DNA from: Neoroseomonas terrae
GTDB lineage: Bacteria > Pseudomonadota > Alphaproteobacteria > Acetobacterales > Acetobacteraceae
Direction: 5' to 3'
DNA: 64,000 nt
NCBI RefSeq assembly: GCF_018129025.1
Contig: NZ_JAAEDI010000021.1
Location: 46,478 to 110,477 of the forward strand
Shown: piece after piece, positions 49,573 to 58,237 of the stretch
Position numbering within the stretch: position 1 is the stretch's first letter
Layout of the letters: the number at the start of each line of letters is the position of its first letter
The notes under the pieces: generated by a model
Database searches by the model: none
The model's input: the letters and a program-made list of their open reading frames with translations, nothing else
What the model was told of the DNA's origin: nothing
Position numbers and translations under genes: made by a program

Positions 49573-51315
49573 TCAATGCCGGACGGTGTCGCCTGCGTAG
49601 ATGTCGCGATCCTTCGTCTCGGGTACGAAGAAGATGCCGATCACGACAGTCATCAGCGCGATGACGATCGGGTACCAAAGGCCGAAATAGACGTCGCCCG
49701 TCTGCGCGATCATGGCGAAGGCCGTCGCGGGCAGCAGCCCGCCGAACCAGCCATTGCCGATGTGATAGGGCAGCGACATCGAGGTGTAGCGGATGCGCGT
49801 GGGGAACAGTTCCACCAGTGCCGCCGCAATCGGGCCGTAGACCATGGTCACGTAGATGACGAGCAAAGTCAGTACGCCGATCAGGACGGCCGGTTGTTCG
49901 CGGAAGATGTCGAAGGGGTTCGACATCCGGACCACCGACGGGTTGGCCGCCGCCGGATAGCCGGCGGCCGTCAGCGCCGCGGACACCTGGCGGTTGAAGG
50001 CCGCCGCCGCGGGCCCGCGCTCGGCGGGAGCCATGTTACGCAGCTGCGGCGCCTCGATCATCGTGTTGTTGATCCGCACGCCGGCGCCGGCGCGCCCCGC
50101 CGCCTCCTCGACCGAATAGTTTACCGACGCGCGGGCCAGGGCGGCCTTGGCGATGTCGCAGGCATTGGTGAACTGCGCCGTGCCGGTCGGGTTGAACTGG
50201 AAGGAGCAAGTGGACCGATCCACGACAACCTGTACGGGGATGGTCTGGTGTGCGCGGTGCAGGTCCGGATTGGCTTCCGCGCTCAGCAGCTTGAACAGCG
50301 GGAAGTAGGTTAGCGCCGCGATCAGGCAGCCGCCGAGGATGATCGGCTTGCGGCCGATCTTGTCGGACAGCCAGCCGAAGAACACGAAGCCGCCCGAACC
50401 GAGCAGCAGCGACCAGGCGATCAGCATATTGGTGGTGAAGCTGTCCACCTTCAGCACCTGGCCGAGGAAGAACAGCGCGTAGAACTGGCCCGTGTACCAG
50501 ACGACCGCCTGGCCGGCGACGAGGCCGAGCAGCGCGAACAGCGCGATCTTCGCATTCTTCCACTGGAAGAAGGCTTCCGTCAGCGGCGCCTTGGAATGCG
50601 TCCCTTCCGCCTTCATGCGCTGGAAGGCCGGGCTCTCCTCCATCTGGAGCCGGATCCAGACCGAGATGCCGAGCAGCAGGACGGACACCAGGAACGGAAT
50701 GCGCCAGCCCCAGGCGGCGAAGGCCTCGGGGCCCAGCGCGATCTGGGTGAACAGGATCACGAGCAGCGAGAGGAACAGACCGGCCGTCGCCGTGACCTGG
50801 ATGAAGGAGGTGTAGAAGCCGCGCCGGCCCTGAGGCGCATGTTCCGCCACATAGGTCGCCGCGCCGCCGTACTCGCCGCCTAGGGCGAGCCCCTGGAGCA
50901 TGCGCAGGAGAATGAGGATGACCGCGGCCGAGATGCCGATGCTCGCGGAGGTGGGCAGGATGCCGACCAGGAAGGTCGAGGTGCCCATGATCACTATGGT
51001 GATGAGGAAGGTGTACTTCCGCCCCACCAGGTCGCCCAGCCGGCCGAACACCAGAGCCCCGAAGGGCCGCACCAGGAAGCCGGCGGCGAAGGCCAGCAGC
51101 GCGAAGATGTTGCGCGTAGCCTCGTTGAACATTGGCTGCCCGTCAGCGCCGAGCGGATTGAAGAAGTTCGCGCCGATCACCGCCGCCAGCGAACCGAACA
51201 GATAGAAGTCGTACCATTCGAACACGGTGCCGAGAGAGGATGCGATGATGACCTTGCGCTCCTCCCTCGTCATGGGACGAACGGCTTCGTCAGCCTTCAT
51301 CGTCGCGGAGCTCAT
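49573..51315 (-). CDS. MHS-family MFS transporter with inserted loop
   Basis: 580 residues, 12 membrane helices of the metabolite:proton symporter (MHS) family. Typical: SLGTVFEWYDFYLFGSLAAV, VRPFGALVFGRLGDLVGRKY, LRMLQGLALGGEYGGAATYV, AEHAPQGRRGFYTSFIQ and FFGWLSDKIGRKPIILGGCL. Between helices 8 and 9 there is an extra hydrophilic insert of about 130 residues (from SAEANPDLHRAH to NPFDIFREQP), so it is longer than the 430-450 usual for the family. ATG 51315 follows GGGGAAG. Nearby prpE makes a short-chain carboxylate such as propionate or acetate a plausible substrate, not proven. Confidence 0.88.
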   Translation of the reverse strand: MSSATMKADEAVRPMTREERKVIIASSLGTVFEWYDFYLFGSLAAVIGANFFNPLGADGQPMFNEATRNIFALLAFAAGFLVRPFGALVFGRLGDLVGRKYTFLITIVIMGTSTFLVGILPTSASIGISAAVILILLRMLQGLALGGEYGGAATYVAEHAPQGRRGFYTSFIQVTATAGLFLSLLVILFTQIALGPEAFAAWGWRIPFLVSVLLLGISVWIRLQMEESPAFQRMKAEGTHSKAPLTEAFFQWKNAKIALFALLGLVAGQAVVWYTGQFYALFFLGQVLKVDSFTTNMLIAWSLLLGSGGFVFFGWLSDKIGRKPIILGGCLIAALTYFPLFKLLSAEANPDLHRAHQTIPVQVVVDRSTCSFQFNPTGTAQFTNACDIAKAALARASVNYSVEEAAGRAGAGVRINNTMIEAPQLRNMAPAERGPAAAAFNRQVSAALTAAGYPAAANPSVVRMSNPFDIFREQPAVLIGVLTLLVIYVTMVYGPIAAALVELFPTRIRYTSMSLPYHIGNGWFGGLLPATAFAMIAQTGDVYFGLWYPIVIALMTVVIGIFFVPETKDRDIYAGDTVRH

Positions 51316-51529
51316 GGACTTCCCCCTCCGGCTTTGCCGGCCTTGTGTCGTTGTGCCGGTCTCGACCCAAGCCACACGCGCCGGCCCCGATCGACGAATC
51401 CAACCGGTTAATTGCGCCCAAAGCCATGGCCCAACGCAAGCATCAGCTTTTCCGCCGCGCGATTTTCGCACGGGCGATGCTGCGAGAGCGCAGGGTACCG
51501 GGGATTGAGGGACGGAAGCGGCCCCTCGA

Positions 51530-52342
51530 TTACTTGGTTACGAAGGCCTTTTCGAGCACGTAAGTACCCGGCGCGTGGTTCGAGCCTTCCTGGAAGCCGC
51601 GTGCCTCGAGGATCGCCTTCATGTCGCGGTTCATCGCTTCCGACCCGCAGAGCATGACCCGGTCATGCGCCGGATCGAGCCCCGGCAGGCCGAGATCGGC
51701 GAAGAGGCGGCCGGACTCGATGAGGGTGGTGACACGGCCCTGGTGGTGGAACGGCTCACGCGTCAGGGAGGGATAGTAGACGAGCTTCCCGGCGACGATC
51801 TCGCCGAGGAACTCATGCGCCGGCAGTTCGGTCTCGAACAGGGCGCGATGCGCCAGTTCCCTGGCCTCGCGCACCGTATGGACGACGACGACCTTCTCGT
51901 AGCGGTCATAGACGTCGGGTTCGCGCGCCAGCGACAGGAAGGGCGCGAGCCCCGTTCCGGTCGCCAGCAGCCACAGCGTCCGGCCGGGCAGCAGGTTGTC
52001 GGTGACCAGCGTTCCGGTCGGCTTCCGGCCGATCAGCACGATATCGCCCACCGCGACATGCTGCAGCCGCGAGGTGAGAGGGCCCTCCTGCACCTTGATC
52101 GAGAGGAATTCCAGTTCCTCGTCCCATGTCGGGCTCGCCATGGAGTAGGCGCGAACCAGCGGCTTGCCGTTCACCATCAGTCCGATCATCGCGAATTCGC
52201 CTGCGCGGAAGCGAAACGCCGTGTCCCGCGTGCAGCGGAACGAGAATTGTCGGTCGGTCCAGTGATGCACCCAGGTCACGCGCTCCCCGAAGAAGGCAGG
52301 GGGAATGGCGGGCGCGGCAGTGGGCATGGCGGCATCGTTCAT
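51530..52342 (-). CDS. fpr: ferredoxin--NADP reductase
   Basis: 270 residues, bacterial FNR subclass I: FAD-binding PLVRAYSMASPTWDEELEFL, phosphate-binding IVLIGRKPTGTL, NADP-binding LLATGTGLAPFLSLAREP and VMLCGSEAMNRDMKAILEAR, and the end YVLEKAFVTK with the usual terminal extension. It exchanges electrons between NADPH and ferredoxin or flavodoxin, often in oxidative stress or iron-sulfur metabolism. ATG 52342 or 52327 are both possible. Divergent from the GNAT gene with 90 bp between. Confidence 0.93.
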   Translation of the reverse strand: MNDAAMPTAAPAIPPAFFGERVTWVHHWTDRQFSFRCTRDTAFRFRAGEFAMIGLMVNGKPLVRAYSMASPTWDEELEFLSIKVQEGPLTSRLQHVAVGDIVLIGRKPTGTLVTDNLLPGRTLWLLATGTGLAPFLSLAREPDVYDRYEKVVVVHTVREARELAHRALFETELPAHEFLGEIVAGKLVYYPSLTREPFHHQGRVTTLIESGRLFADLGLPGLDPAHDRVMLCGSEAMNRDMKAILEARGFQEGSNHAPGTYVLEKAFVTK

Positions 52343-52432
52343 GACAGGGATGTTGTGCTGCGCTGCGGCAATCTGTGCAACAGGAATGCCACCATCTTGT
52401 GCCGCGGCTGACGCGCGGCTTTCCTGCCCGCC

Positions 52433-53152
52433 ATGCAGGACCTGCCCCCGGGGATCCCCGCCGATCCCGAGACCACCCCGCCCGTCGGCCCTCGCGTCGA
52501 TGTCACGCCTCGCCCGCTGCCGCCGCGCGTGCCGCATCGCGGTGTGTCGGTGGATCTGGAGCCCCTTCATGTGCGCCACGCGCCCGAGTTGTTTCTCGCC
52601 GCGCAGGGCCAGCCGGGCGACGATTCCTGGGCATATATGGGTTACGGCCCCTTCGCCGCCGAGGCCGCCATGCGCAGCCACGTCGGCGCGATGGCATCGG
52701 CGCACGACCCGATGGCCTGGGCCGTCCGGCCCCATGTGACGGGCACCGCCGACGGCTGGCTGACGCTGATGGAGATCTTCCCGTCGAGCGCGCATATCGA
52801 GATCGGCAACATCTGGTTCTCGCCCCGCATGCAGCGGTCCCGCGCGGCGACCGAGGCGATGTTCCTGCTGATGCGCCATGCGATGGACGAGCTCGGCTAT
52901 CGCCGCCTGACCTGGAAGTGCAACGCGCTCAACATGCCGTCCCGCCGCGCCGCCGATCGTCTCGGCTTCACCTATGAGGGTACGCTGCGCAACGTGCTGG
53001 TGGTGAAGGGCCGTAGGCGCGACACCGCTTGGTTCTCCATCCTCGATGAGGAATGGCCGGCCCGCCGGGACGCCATCGCCGCCTGGCTGGACGCGGCCAA
53101 CTGGGGGGCAGACGGCAGGCCGAAGCGGAGCCTCGCGACCTTCCGCGCGTGA
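52433..53152 (+). CDS. GNAT N-acetyltransferase, RimJ/RimL type
   Basis: 239 residues with an acetyl-CoA fold of the RimJ/RimL-like GNAT type: LEPLHVRHAPELFLAA, DGWLTLMEIFPSSAHIEIGN, IWFSPRMQRSRAATEAMFLL, YRRLTWKCNALNMPSRRAAD and RLGFTYEGTLRN, the last two being the typical helix-strand of the family. A proline-rich leader of about 35 residues precedes the domain. Substrate not deducible; relatives acetylate protein N-termini or small amines. Confidence 0.88.
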   Translation: MQDLPPGIPADPETTPPVGPRVDVTPRPLPPRVPHRGVSVDLEPLHVRHAPELFLAAQGQPGDDSWAYMGYGPFAAEAAMRSHVGAMASAHDPMAWAVRPHVTGTADGWLTLMEIFPSSAHIEIGNIWFSPRMQRSRAATEAMFLLMRHAMDELGYRRLTWKCNALNMPSRRAADRLGFTYEGTLRNVLVVKGRRRDTAWFSILDEEWPARRDAIAAWLDAANWGADGRPKRSLATFRA

Positions 53153-53220
53153 TTTCGTGGAATGGCGGCCGCATTTCCGCTACATGACGGGATGGAAACG
53201 CTGAGCGGGAGGAAACCGCC

Positions 53221-53376
53221 ATGGCCGACCCGTCACTCGGTGAGATCGTTAGCTGGGCCTTCATCCTCGGCACGATCGTTTTTGTCGTCGCGCAGCGGCT
53301 CGGTGCGGGCCCGGCCGTGGTGGCGGCGATGCTGGTCGCGCTGGGCACCAAGGCCGCGCTGCTGAACCTGAACTGA
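53221..53376 (+). CDS. 51-residue membrane protein
   Basis: Starts at ATG 53221 behind GGGAGGAAA at good spacing. MADPSLGEIVSWAFILGTIV is followed by a second hydrophobic helix ending LNLN; two membrane helices with a short Arg/Gly turn. Same strand as the neighbouring genes. No family recognised, but ribosome site and composition support a real gene. Confidence 0.65.
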   Translation: MADPSLGEIVSWAFILGTIVFVVAQRLGAGPAVVAAMLVALGTKAALLNLN

Positions 53377-53508
53377 GGTCACGGCGCGGGGGAGCTCCCC
53401 GGCATGCCGATCGCCGCCTGAACACTGTCCCGCCACTGCCGCCGCAGCGTCACACCGATGTAATCCACGCGCGCTACCCCCGCGCCGCTTTTGCATTTCG
53501 GGGGTTCC

Positions 53509-54888
53509 ATGCGCCGACTTCTTCTCGCCACTGCCATACTGGCCGCCGGTCCGGCCCTGGCCGACCAGCGCTTCGAGGCGACGCTCGCCGGCCACGCCGT
53601 GCTGCCGGCGGCGACCTTCGTCGCGCCCCCTGAGGGCGCGCCGCCGGGCTTCGCCGTTTCCGGCCGCTTCACGGGCGCCGGCAATGTCCGCAACGAGCAG
53701 GTCGGCAGCGCGCCGGGCGATACCGGCCCGGCCTATGGCAGCCGCCGCACGGGGCTCTCGCTGCCCTTCAACGGCCAGCCGGTGCAGGGCTTCTCGGGCA
53801 TCAAGCCCGTCGCCAACGAACCGGGCGCCTATTGGGTGCTGACCGACAACGGCTTCGGCAACCGCCGCAACAGCGCCGACGCGCTGCTGATGTTCCACAA
53901 GGTGCGGCCGGACTTCCGCACCGGCCAGGTGACCGTCGAGCGCACCATCTTCCTGTCCGACCCGAACCGGGTGATTCCCTTCCCGATCGTGACAGACGCG
54001 ACGCCGACCCGCGTGCTGACCGGCGCGGATTTCGACCCGGAATCCATCCAGCCCATGGCCGATGGCAGCTTCTGGATCGGCGAGGAGTTCGGACCCTTCC
54101 TGATCCATGTCGATGCGCAGGGGCGCGTGCAGCGCGTCGTCGAGACGATGCTCGACGGCCAGCCGCTGCGCTCGCCAGACAACCCCGCCTTCTCGATCCC
54201 GGCGACACCGACGCAGGGCGTGCCGTTCCGCGTGCGTCGCTCGGGCGGGTATGAGGGCATGGCCGCCTCGCCGGACGGGTCGCGGCTCTATGCCCTGCTC
54301 GAACAGCCGCTCTACGCCCCGAATTCCGACCAGGCCGAGGGCGCCTTCCTCCGCATGCTGGAATTCGACACGGCCCGCGCTGCCTGGACCGGCCGCACCA
54401 TGCGCTATCGCCTTGAGCCCGGTGCGACGGCGATCGGCGACTTCAACATGATCGACGACCGCCGCGCGCTGATCATCGAGCGTGACAACGGGGAGGGCGA
54501 TCCGGGCCTCGCCTGCGCGCAGGGCCAGACCTCCAGCGCCGAGCGCCCCTGCACGCCGGCCCCGGCGCGGCATAAGCGCATCTACCTGGTCGACCTCGGC
54601 GACGTTGATGCGGACGGCTTCGTGCGCAAGATCGGCCATATCGACCTGATGGCCATCCGGGACCCGAACGGCGTCGCGCGGCAGCGTGGGGACCGGCCGG
54701 CCAATGCGCCGAACGACCGCTTCACCTTCCCGTTCTTCACCATCGAGGACGTGGCGATGGTCGATGCCGACCACATCATTGTCGCCAACGACAACAACCT
54801 GCCGTTCAGCGCCGGCCGCCACCTGACGCGCGCCGACGACAATGAGTTCATCCTGCTGCGCGTGCCGGAATTCCTGCGCGCCCGCTGA
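53509..54888 (+). CDS. exported phytase-like esterase family protein
   Basis: 459 residues with a signal peptide (RRLLLATAILAAGPALA). The body is a beta-propeller of the 'esterase-like activity of phytase' family: FSGIKPVANEPGAYWVLTDN, GFGNRRNSADALL, LTGADFDPESIQPMADGSFW, IGEEFGPFLIHVDAQGRVQR, GGYEGMAASPDGSRLYALLE, TIEDVAMVDADHIIVANDNN. Several Asp/Glu residues suited to calcium and metal binding are in place. Likely periplasmic or secreted phosphoesterase; real substrate unknown. ATG 53509 is the proper signal-peptide start. Confidence 0.87.
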   Translation: MRRLLLATAILAAGPALADQRFEATLAGHAVLPAATFVAPPEGAPPGFAVSGRFTGAGNVRNEQVGSAPGDTGPAYGSRRTGLSLPFNGQPVQGFSGIKPVANEPGAYWVLTDNGFGNRRNSADALLMFHKVRPDFRTGQVTVERTIFLSDPNRVIPFPIVTDATPTRVLTGADFDPESIQPMADGSFWIGEEFGPFLIHVDAQGRVQRVVETMLDGQPLRSPDNPAFSIPATPTQGVPFRVRRSGGYEGMAASPDGSRLYALLEQPLYAPNSDQAEGAFLRMLEFDTARAAWTGRTMRYRLEPGATAIGDFNMIDDRRALIIERDNGEGDPGLACAQGQTSSAERPCTPAPARHKRIYLVDLGDVDADGFVRKIGHIDLMAIRDPNGVARQRGDRPANAPNDRFTFPFFTIEDVAMVDADHIIVANDNNLPFSAGRHLTRADDNEFILLRVPEFLRAR

Positions 54889-54900
54889 CCGGGACGGCAT

Positions 54901-54928
54901 CGTATCGGGCGGCCCTCCGCCCGGTACG
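54901..54928. terminator. hairpin after the phytase-like gene
   Basis: CGTA-T-CGGGCGG / CCGCCCG-G-TACG, 12 pairs including one T-G wobble and a CCCT loop. No T run follows, so a factor-dependent or weak terminator. Confidence 0.5.
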
Positions 54929-55102
54929 TGCCACAGCGCGGTCGCGTGGGCGGCCACAGCCGGCGATCGCCGGCATCGGCCGACGTGCATGACGTGACCG
55001 CATCGAACATTGTGATCCTCCGTGGATGCGGCAGCGCCTCTCTCCGGTTGTCAGCGCGGCACGGCTGCTTCACCCTTACGTGACCAGCGACGGGGGATAC
55101 AC

Positions 55103-56293
55103 ATGACGGACGATCCGGTGGGCGCCTTCGTGCCCGGCACGCGGGTGCAGCGCGCCGGCGCCGCAACCGGACCGCTCGTTGGCTTCTCCTTCGCGGTCAA
55201 GGATCTGTATGACATCGCCGGCGATGTTACCGGCTACGGCAATCCGGACTGGGCCCGGACGCATGGGCCTGCGACCGGCGACGCGGTCGTCGTCACCGCG
55301 CTGCTCGAGGCCGGCGCGCGGCTCGCCGGCAAGACCAAGACGGTCGAACTCGCCTATGGCCTGACCGGGGAGAATGTCTGGTACGGCACGCCGACCAACC
55401 CGGCGGCGCCGGACCGGTTCCCGGGCGGTTCGTCCTGCGGCTCGGCGGCGGCGGTCGCGGCCGGGCTGGTCGACATCGCCATGGGCTCCGACACCGGCGG
55501 GTCCGTGCGAATTCCCGCCTCCTATTGCGGCATCTACGGCATCCGGCCGTCCTGGGGCGCGGTCAGCCTGACCGGTGCCTGTCCGCTCGGTCCGGCTTTC
55601 GACACCGCCGGCTGGTTTGCCGCCACGGCCGGGATGTTGCGCCGCGCCGGGGACGTGCTGCTGCCGCCCGCCGGCACCGTGGCGGCCACGGGGCCGCTGC
55701 TGAAGGTTCAGGACGCCTGGGTCAATGCCGAGCCCGCGACGGCTGCTGCCCTCGCCCCGGCGCTGGCCGCCGCGGAGCGCCTGTGCGGCCCGGCGCTGCC
55801 TATCCATCTGGCGCCCGAAGGGCTTGGCGCATTGTACGAGGGCTTCCGCTGCGCCCAGGCCGCTGAGGCCTGGACGAGCCTCGGCCCCTGGATCGAGGCG
55901 ACGGGCCCGAGCTTCAGCCCGGCGGTGAGGGACCGTTTCGCCGCGGCGAAGGCGATGGACCCCGCCAAGGTCGCCGCCGGCCGTGCGCTGCGCCGGGTGA
56001 TTCAGGCCCGCCTGGGCGCGCTACTGGCCGGCGGGGCGGTGCTGGTCTATCCGACATCCCCGATGCCGGCGCCGCTGCTGAGCGCGAGCCCGGCCGACCA
56101 GAATGCGGTGCGGGAGAAGACCATGGGTGTGACGGCAATCGCGGGCCTCGGCGGCCTGCCCGAGGTGACGCTGCCTGCCGGCCGGGTGCAGGGTGCGCCG
56201 GTTGGGCTGTCGCTTGTCGGCGCGCCGGGCACCGACCAGTCGTTGCTCGCCCTCGCCGTGGCGCTCGCCCGCGCCGCCGGGTTGCCCGCATGA
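55103..56293 (+). CDS. amidase (amidase signature family)
   Basis: 396 residues. The Ser-cisSer-Lys triad is readable: K33 in FAVKDLYDIAG, S110 in FPGGSSCGSAAAVAAG, S134 in GSDTGGSVRIPA. The usual last part is VREKTMGVTAIAGLGGLPEV with PVGLSLVGAPGTDQSLLALA. Length is in the range of short amidases that hydrolyse small amides. Start ATG 55103 has GGGGGAT upstream. Its stop overlaps the next ATG, making a coupled amidase-acetyltransferase pair. Confidence 0.92.
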   Translation: MTDDPVGAFVPGTRVQRAGAATGPLVGFSFAVKDLYDIAGDVTGYGNPDWARTHGPATGDAVVVTALLEAGARLAGKTKTVELAYGLTGENVWYGTPTNPAAPDRFPGGSSCGSAAAVAAGLVDIAMGSDTGGSVRIPASYCGIYGIRPSWGAVSLTGACPLGPAFDTAGWFAATAGMLRRAGDVLLPPAGTVAATGPLLKVQDAWVNAEPATAAALAPALAAAERLCGPALPIHLAPEGLGALYEGFRCAQAAEAWTSLGPWIEATGPSFSPAVRDRFAAAKAMDPAKVAAGRALRRVIQARLGALLAGGAVLVYPTSPMPAPLLSASPADQNAVREKTMGVTAIAGLGGLPEVTLPAGRVQGAPVGLSLVGAPGTDQSLLALAVALARAAGLPA

Positions 56294-56814
56294 CCGCGCA
56301 GCTGCGCGACGCCACCTCGGCCGATATCCCGGCGATCGCCGCGATCTACGCTCACCACGTCCTGCACGGCACCGGCACGTTCGAGGAAGTGCCGCCGGAC
56401 GACGCCGAGATGGCCGACCGCATCGCGAAGGTGCAGGCGGCGGGCTGCGCCTGTCTGGTGGCCGAGCAGGACGGGCTGGTGCTCGGCTTCGGCTACTTCG
56501 CGCCGTTCCGCGGGCGTGCCGCCTATCGCTTCACCGCGGAAGACTCGATTTACGTCCGCGACGACATTCGCGGCCAGGGCGTGGGCAAGGCGCTGGTGGC
56601 CGAGCTCCTCGCGCGGGCGGAGGCCATGGGCATCCGCCAGATGGTCGCCGTGATCGGCGATTCCGAGAATGTCGGCTCGATCGGGCTGCACGTCTCGCTG
56701 GGCTTCCGCCAGGTTGGCGTGCTGAAGGCCGTGGGGATGAAGTTCGGCCGCTGGGTCGACGTGGTGCAGATGCAGAAGGCGCTGGGCGAGGGCGACCGCA
56801 CCCTGCCTTCCTGA
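56290..56814 (+). CDS. GNAT N-acetyltransferase, phosphinothricin-acetyltransferase-like
   Basis: 174 residues: LRDATSADIPAIAAIYAHHV (N-terminus of the PAT family), HGTGTFEEVPPDD, LGFGYFAPFRGRAAYRFTAE, DSIYVRDDIRGQGVGKALVA (acetyl-CoA loop Q/RxxGxG/A), GIRQMVAVIGDSENVGSIGL, HVSLGFRQVGVLKAVGMKFG. Such enzymes acetylate amino groups of toxic or modified amino acids; substrate cannot be read. ATGA overlap with the amidase. The last 69 bases recur, slightly diverged, 450 bp downstream. Confidence 0.9.
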   Translation: MTAQLRDATSADIPAIAAIYAHHVLHGTGTFEEVPPDDAEMADRIAKVQAAGCACLVAEQDGLVLGFGYFAPFRGRAAYRFTAEDSIYVRDDIRGQGVGKALVAELLARAEAMGIRQMVAVIGDSENVGSIGLHVSLGFRQVGVLKAVGMKFGRWVDVVQMQKALGEGDRTLPS

Positions 56815-56878
56815 GCCGCGTTGCGTGGCGCGTCGCAGCCCACCATCTAAGGATGGAGCGCGACGGAGACATCGACCC

Positions 56879-57196
56879 ATGCCCGCGACCGACCCCAAGG
56901 CATTCATCGAGCGGGCGATGCTCGATCCACCCTCCGTCTTCGCGACGCCGGAGGCGGTGCTGGCGGAGGATAGGCTGAGCAAGCAGCAGAAGATCGAGAT
57001 CCTGCGTCGCTGGATGAATGATGCGGCGAGCGTGTCGGTCGCCGTGGAGGAAGGCATGCCCGGCAACGAGGACGCGCTGGCGCGGCGGGTCGTCCTGGCC
57101 TTGCAGCAGATCGCGGGCCCGCTCGACCTCGAGCATTCTGGACCGAACAAGCAGCGCGGCCTGCCGCGCGACGCCGTCGAGCCCGACGGCGGCTAA
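56879..57196 (+). CDS. conserved hypothetical protein
   Basis: 105 residues, acidic and helical, with MPATDPKAFIERAMLDPPSV then FATPEAVLAEDRLSKQQKIE and a helical second half (ILRRWMNDAASVSVAVEEGM). No domain name recognised. ATG 56879 begins the conserved-looking frame; upstream codons read as arginine-rich non-protein. Similar short proteins are common in alphaproteobacteria. Possibly co-transcribed with the GNAT gene. Confidence 0.65.
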   Translation: MPATDPKAFIERAMLDPPSVFATPEAVLAEDRLSKQQKIEILRRWMNDAASVSVAVEEGMPGNEDALARRVVLALQQIAGPLDLEHSGPNKQRGLPRDAVEPDGG

Positions 57197-57265
57197 CCAT
57201 CCGGCGGGCGTGTAGAGTTACCATCACGTCGTCGGCAAGCGCGGCCTCGACCGCTGCGCGCTTCT

Positions 57266-57337
57266 GGCCGCTGGGTCGATGTCGTGCAGATGCAGAAGGC
57301 GCTGGGGGAAGGGGAAAGGACCCTGCCCCCTGGCTGA
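57266..57337 (+). pseudogene. duplicated GNAT C-terminal remnant
   Basis: 72 bases translate to GRWVDVVQMQKALGEGERTL then PPG and stop, against GRWVDVVQMQKALGEGDRTL at the end of the intact GNAT gene (56746-56814). No start or upstream part of the gene is present. It is a fossil of a second copy or of a segmental duplication, now out of any gene. Confidence 0.75.
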
Positions 57338-57355
57338 CAGGCGCCGCGCCGCGGA

Positions 57356-57775
57356 TCAGGCCGCCCAGCCGAGTTCCCGCATGGCCCAGCCGGCATTCCA
57401 GACCTTGGTCATGTGCCGGATACGGCCATCCTGGAACTGCATCGCATAGACATAGTCCGTGTCGGTGTGCTTGCCGGTCGGCGCCATCGGACCGCCCGGG
57501 CCCGTATGCGTGCCGTGAAACGTCGCGACGGCCACGACGCAGTCCTGCGCCGCGTCCGTGACGAAGGCCTTCAGCGTGTAGCGGCCATCCGGGATGAACC
57601 CGATCAGCCCCTGCATCCAGTCGCAGTAGTCGCGCAGGCTGCGCGTGTCGGCCAGCGGTTCGGCCTGTGCGGCGAAACTGGCGTCGGGGTGGCAATGGGC
57701 GGCGCAGGCGGCCCAGCCCTTGCCGGCCTCACAGGCCTCGAAGAACGCGGTTGCGGTCTCGGTGATCGATGCCAT
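57356..57775 (-). CDS. SnoaL-like/nuclear transport factor 2 family protein
   Basis: 139 residues: ITETATAFFEACEAGKGWAA (N-terminal helix), HPDASFAAQAEPLADTRSLR, DYCDWMQGLIGFIPDGRYTL, FHGTHTGPGGPMAPTGKHTD then TDYVYAMQFQDGRIRHMTKV, ending in a short tail. This cone-shaped fold serves polyketide cyclases, isomerases and limonene epoxide hydrolase-like enzymes; no catalytic assignment here. Converges with the hypothetical gene region containing the GNAT remnant. Confidence 0.88.
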   Translation of the reverse strand: MASITETATAFFEACEAGKGWAACAAHCHPDASFAAQAEPLADTRSLRDYCDWMQGLIGFIPDGRYTLKAFVTDAAQDCVVAVATFHGTHTGPGGPMAPTGKHTDTDYVYAMQFQDGRIRHMTKVWNAGWAMRELGWAA

Positions 57776-57859
57776 GGCGCGTCTCCCTTTCGGAGCGGGC
57801 GCAGGAGCCGTCTCCTGCGGCCATCGGCATCCTGGCAGCGAATTCGATACGATGGGCGA

Positions 57860-58231
57860 TTATCCGGGTGCGACGCGGAAGCGCGAGGCCGTCAACGGGT
57901 CGTGCGCCAAGGCGTACTCGACCTCCGCGCGGCCGGCCGGCGACGCGCCCACGACCAGGACGCGCTCGAACCAGCCGCTGCGGCCGCGCACCCGGCTCTG
58001 GAACAGCCGGTCGAGCGCTATGGCAGCGCCGCTGCGCCCGGCGCAGCAGGCGCATCCCACGGCGTGGTTGACGGTCGGCAGGAAGCTGTCGATGACCAGG
58101 GCGGCGGTGCCGGCAGGCGGTTCTCCCTCGGCGAGCACGGCCGCGGGCCGGGCGGCGGCGAGCGCACCCGCCAGCGCCTCGGCGTCGGGGAGCACGGTCA
58201 GCGGTATCCGGGCGTCGATCGACCAGGCCAT
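57860..58231 (-). CDS. CobW/COG0523-like fragment with GCxCC metal motif, no P-loop
   Basis: 123 residues. The middle reads NHAVGCACCAGRSGAAIALD then RLFQSRVRGRSGWFERVLVV, which lines up with the GCxCC metal-binding segment and the following helix and strand (FDRVVIETTG) of COG0523/CobW G3E GTPases. The nucleotide-binding Walker A motif and the C-terminal domain of that family are absent. It may be a metallochaperone-derived domain acting alone. It diverges from the ArsR-methyltransferase gene across a palindrome-rich operator. Assignment rests on my own reading of motifs. Confidence 0.55.
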   Translation of the reverse strand: MAWSIDARIPLTVLPDAEALAGALAAARPAAVLAEGEPPAGTAALVIDSFLPTVNHAVGCACCAGRSGAAIALDRLFQSRVRGRSGWFERVLVVGASPAGRAEVEYALAHDPLTASRFRVAPG

Positions 58232-58237
58232 GATGTG

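Noticed and set aside
57197..57265. Minus-strand peptide RAAVEAALADDVMVTLHARR as a gene remnant
   Set aside because: It reads protein-like, but no start, stop or homologous gene in the window supports it.
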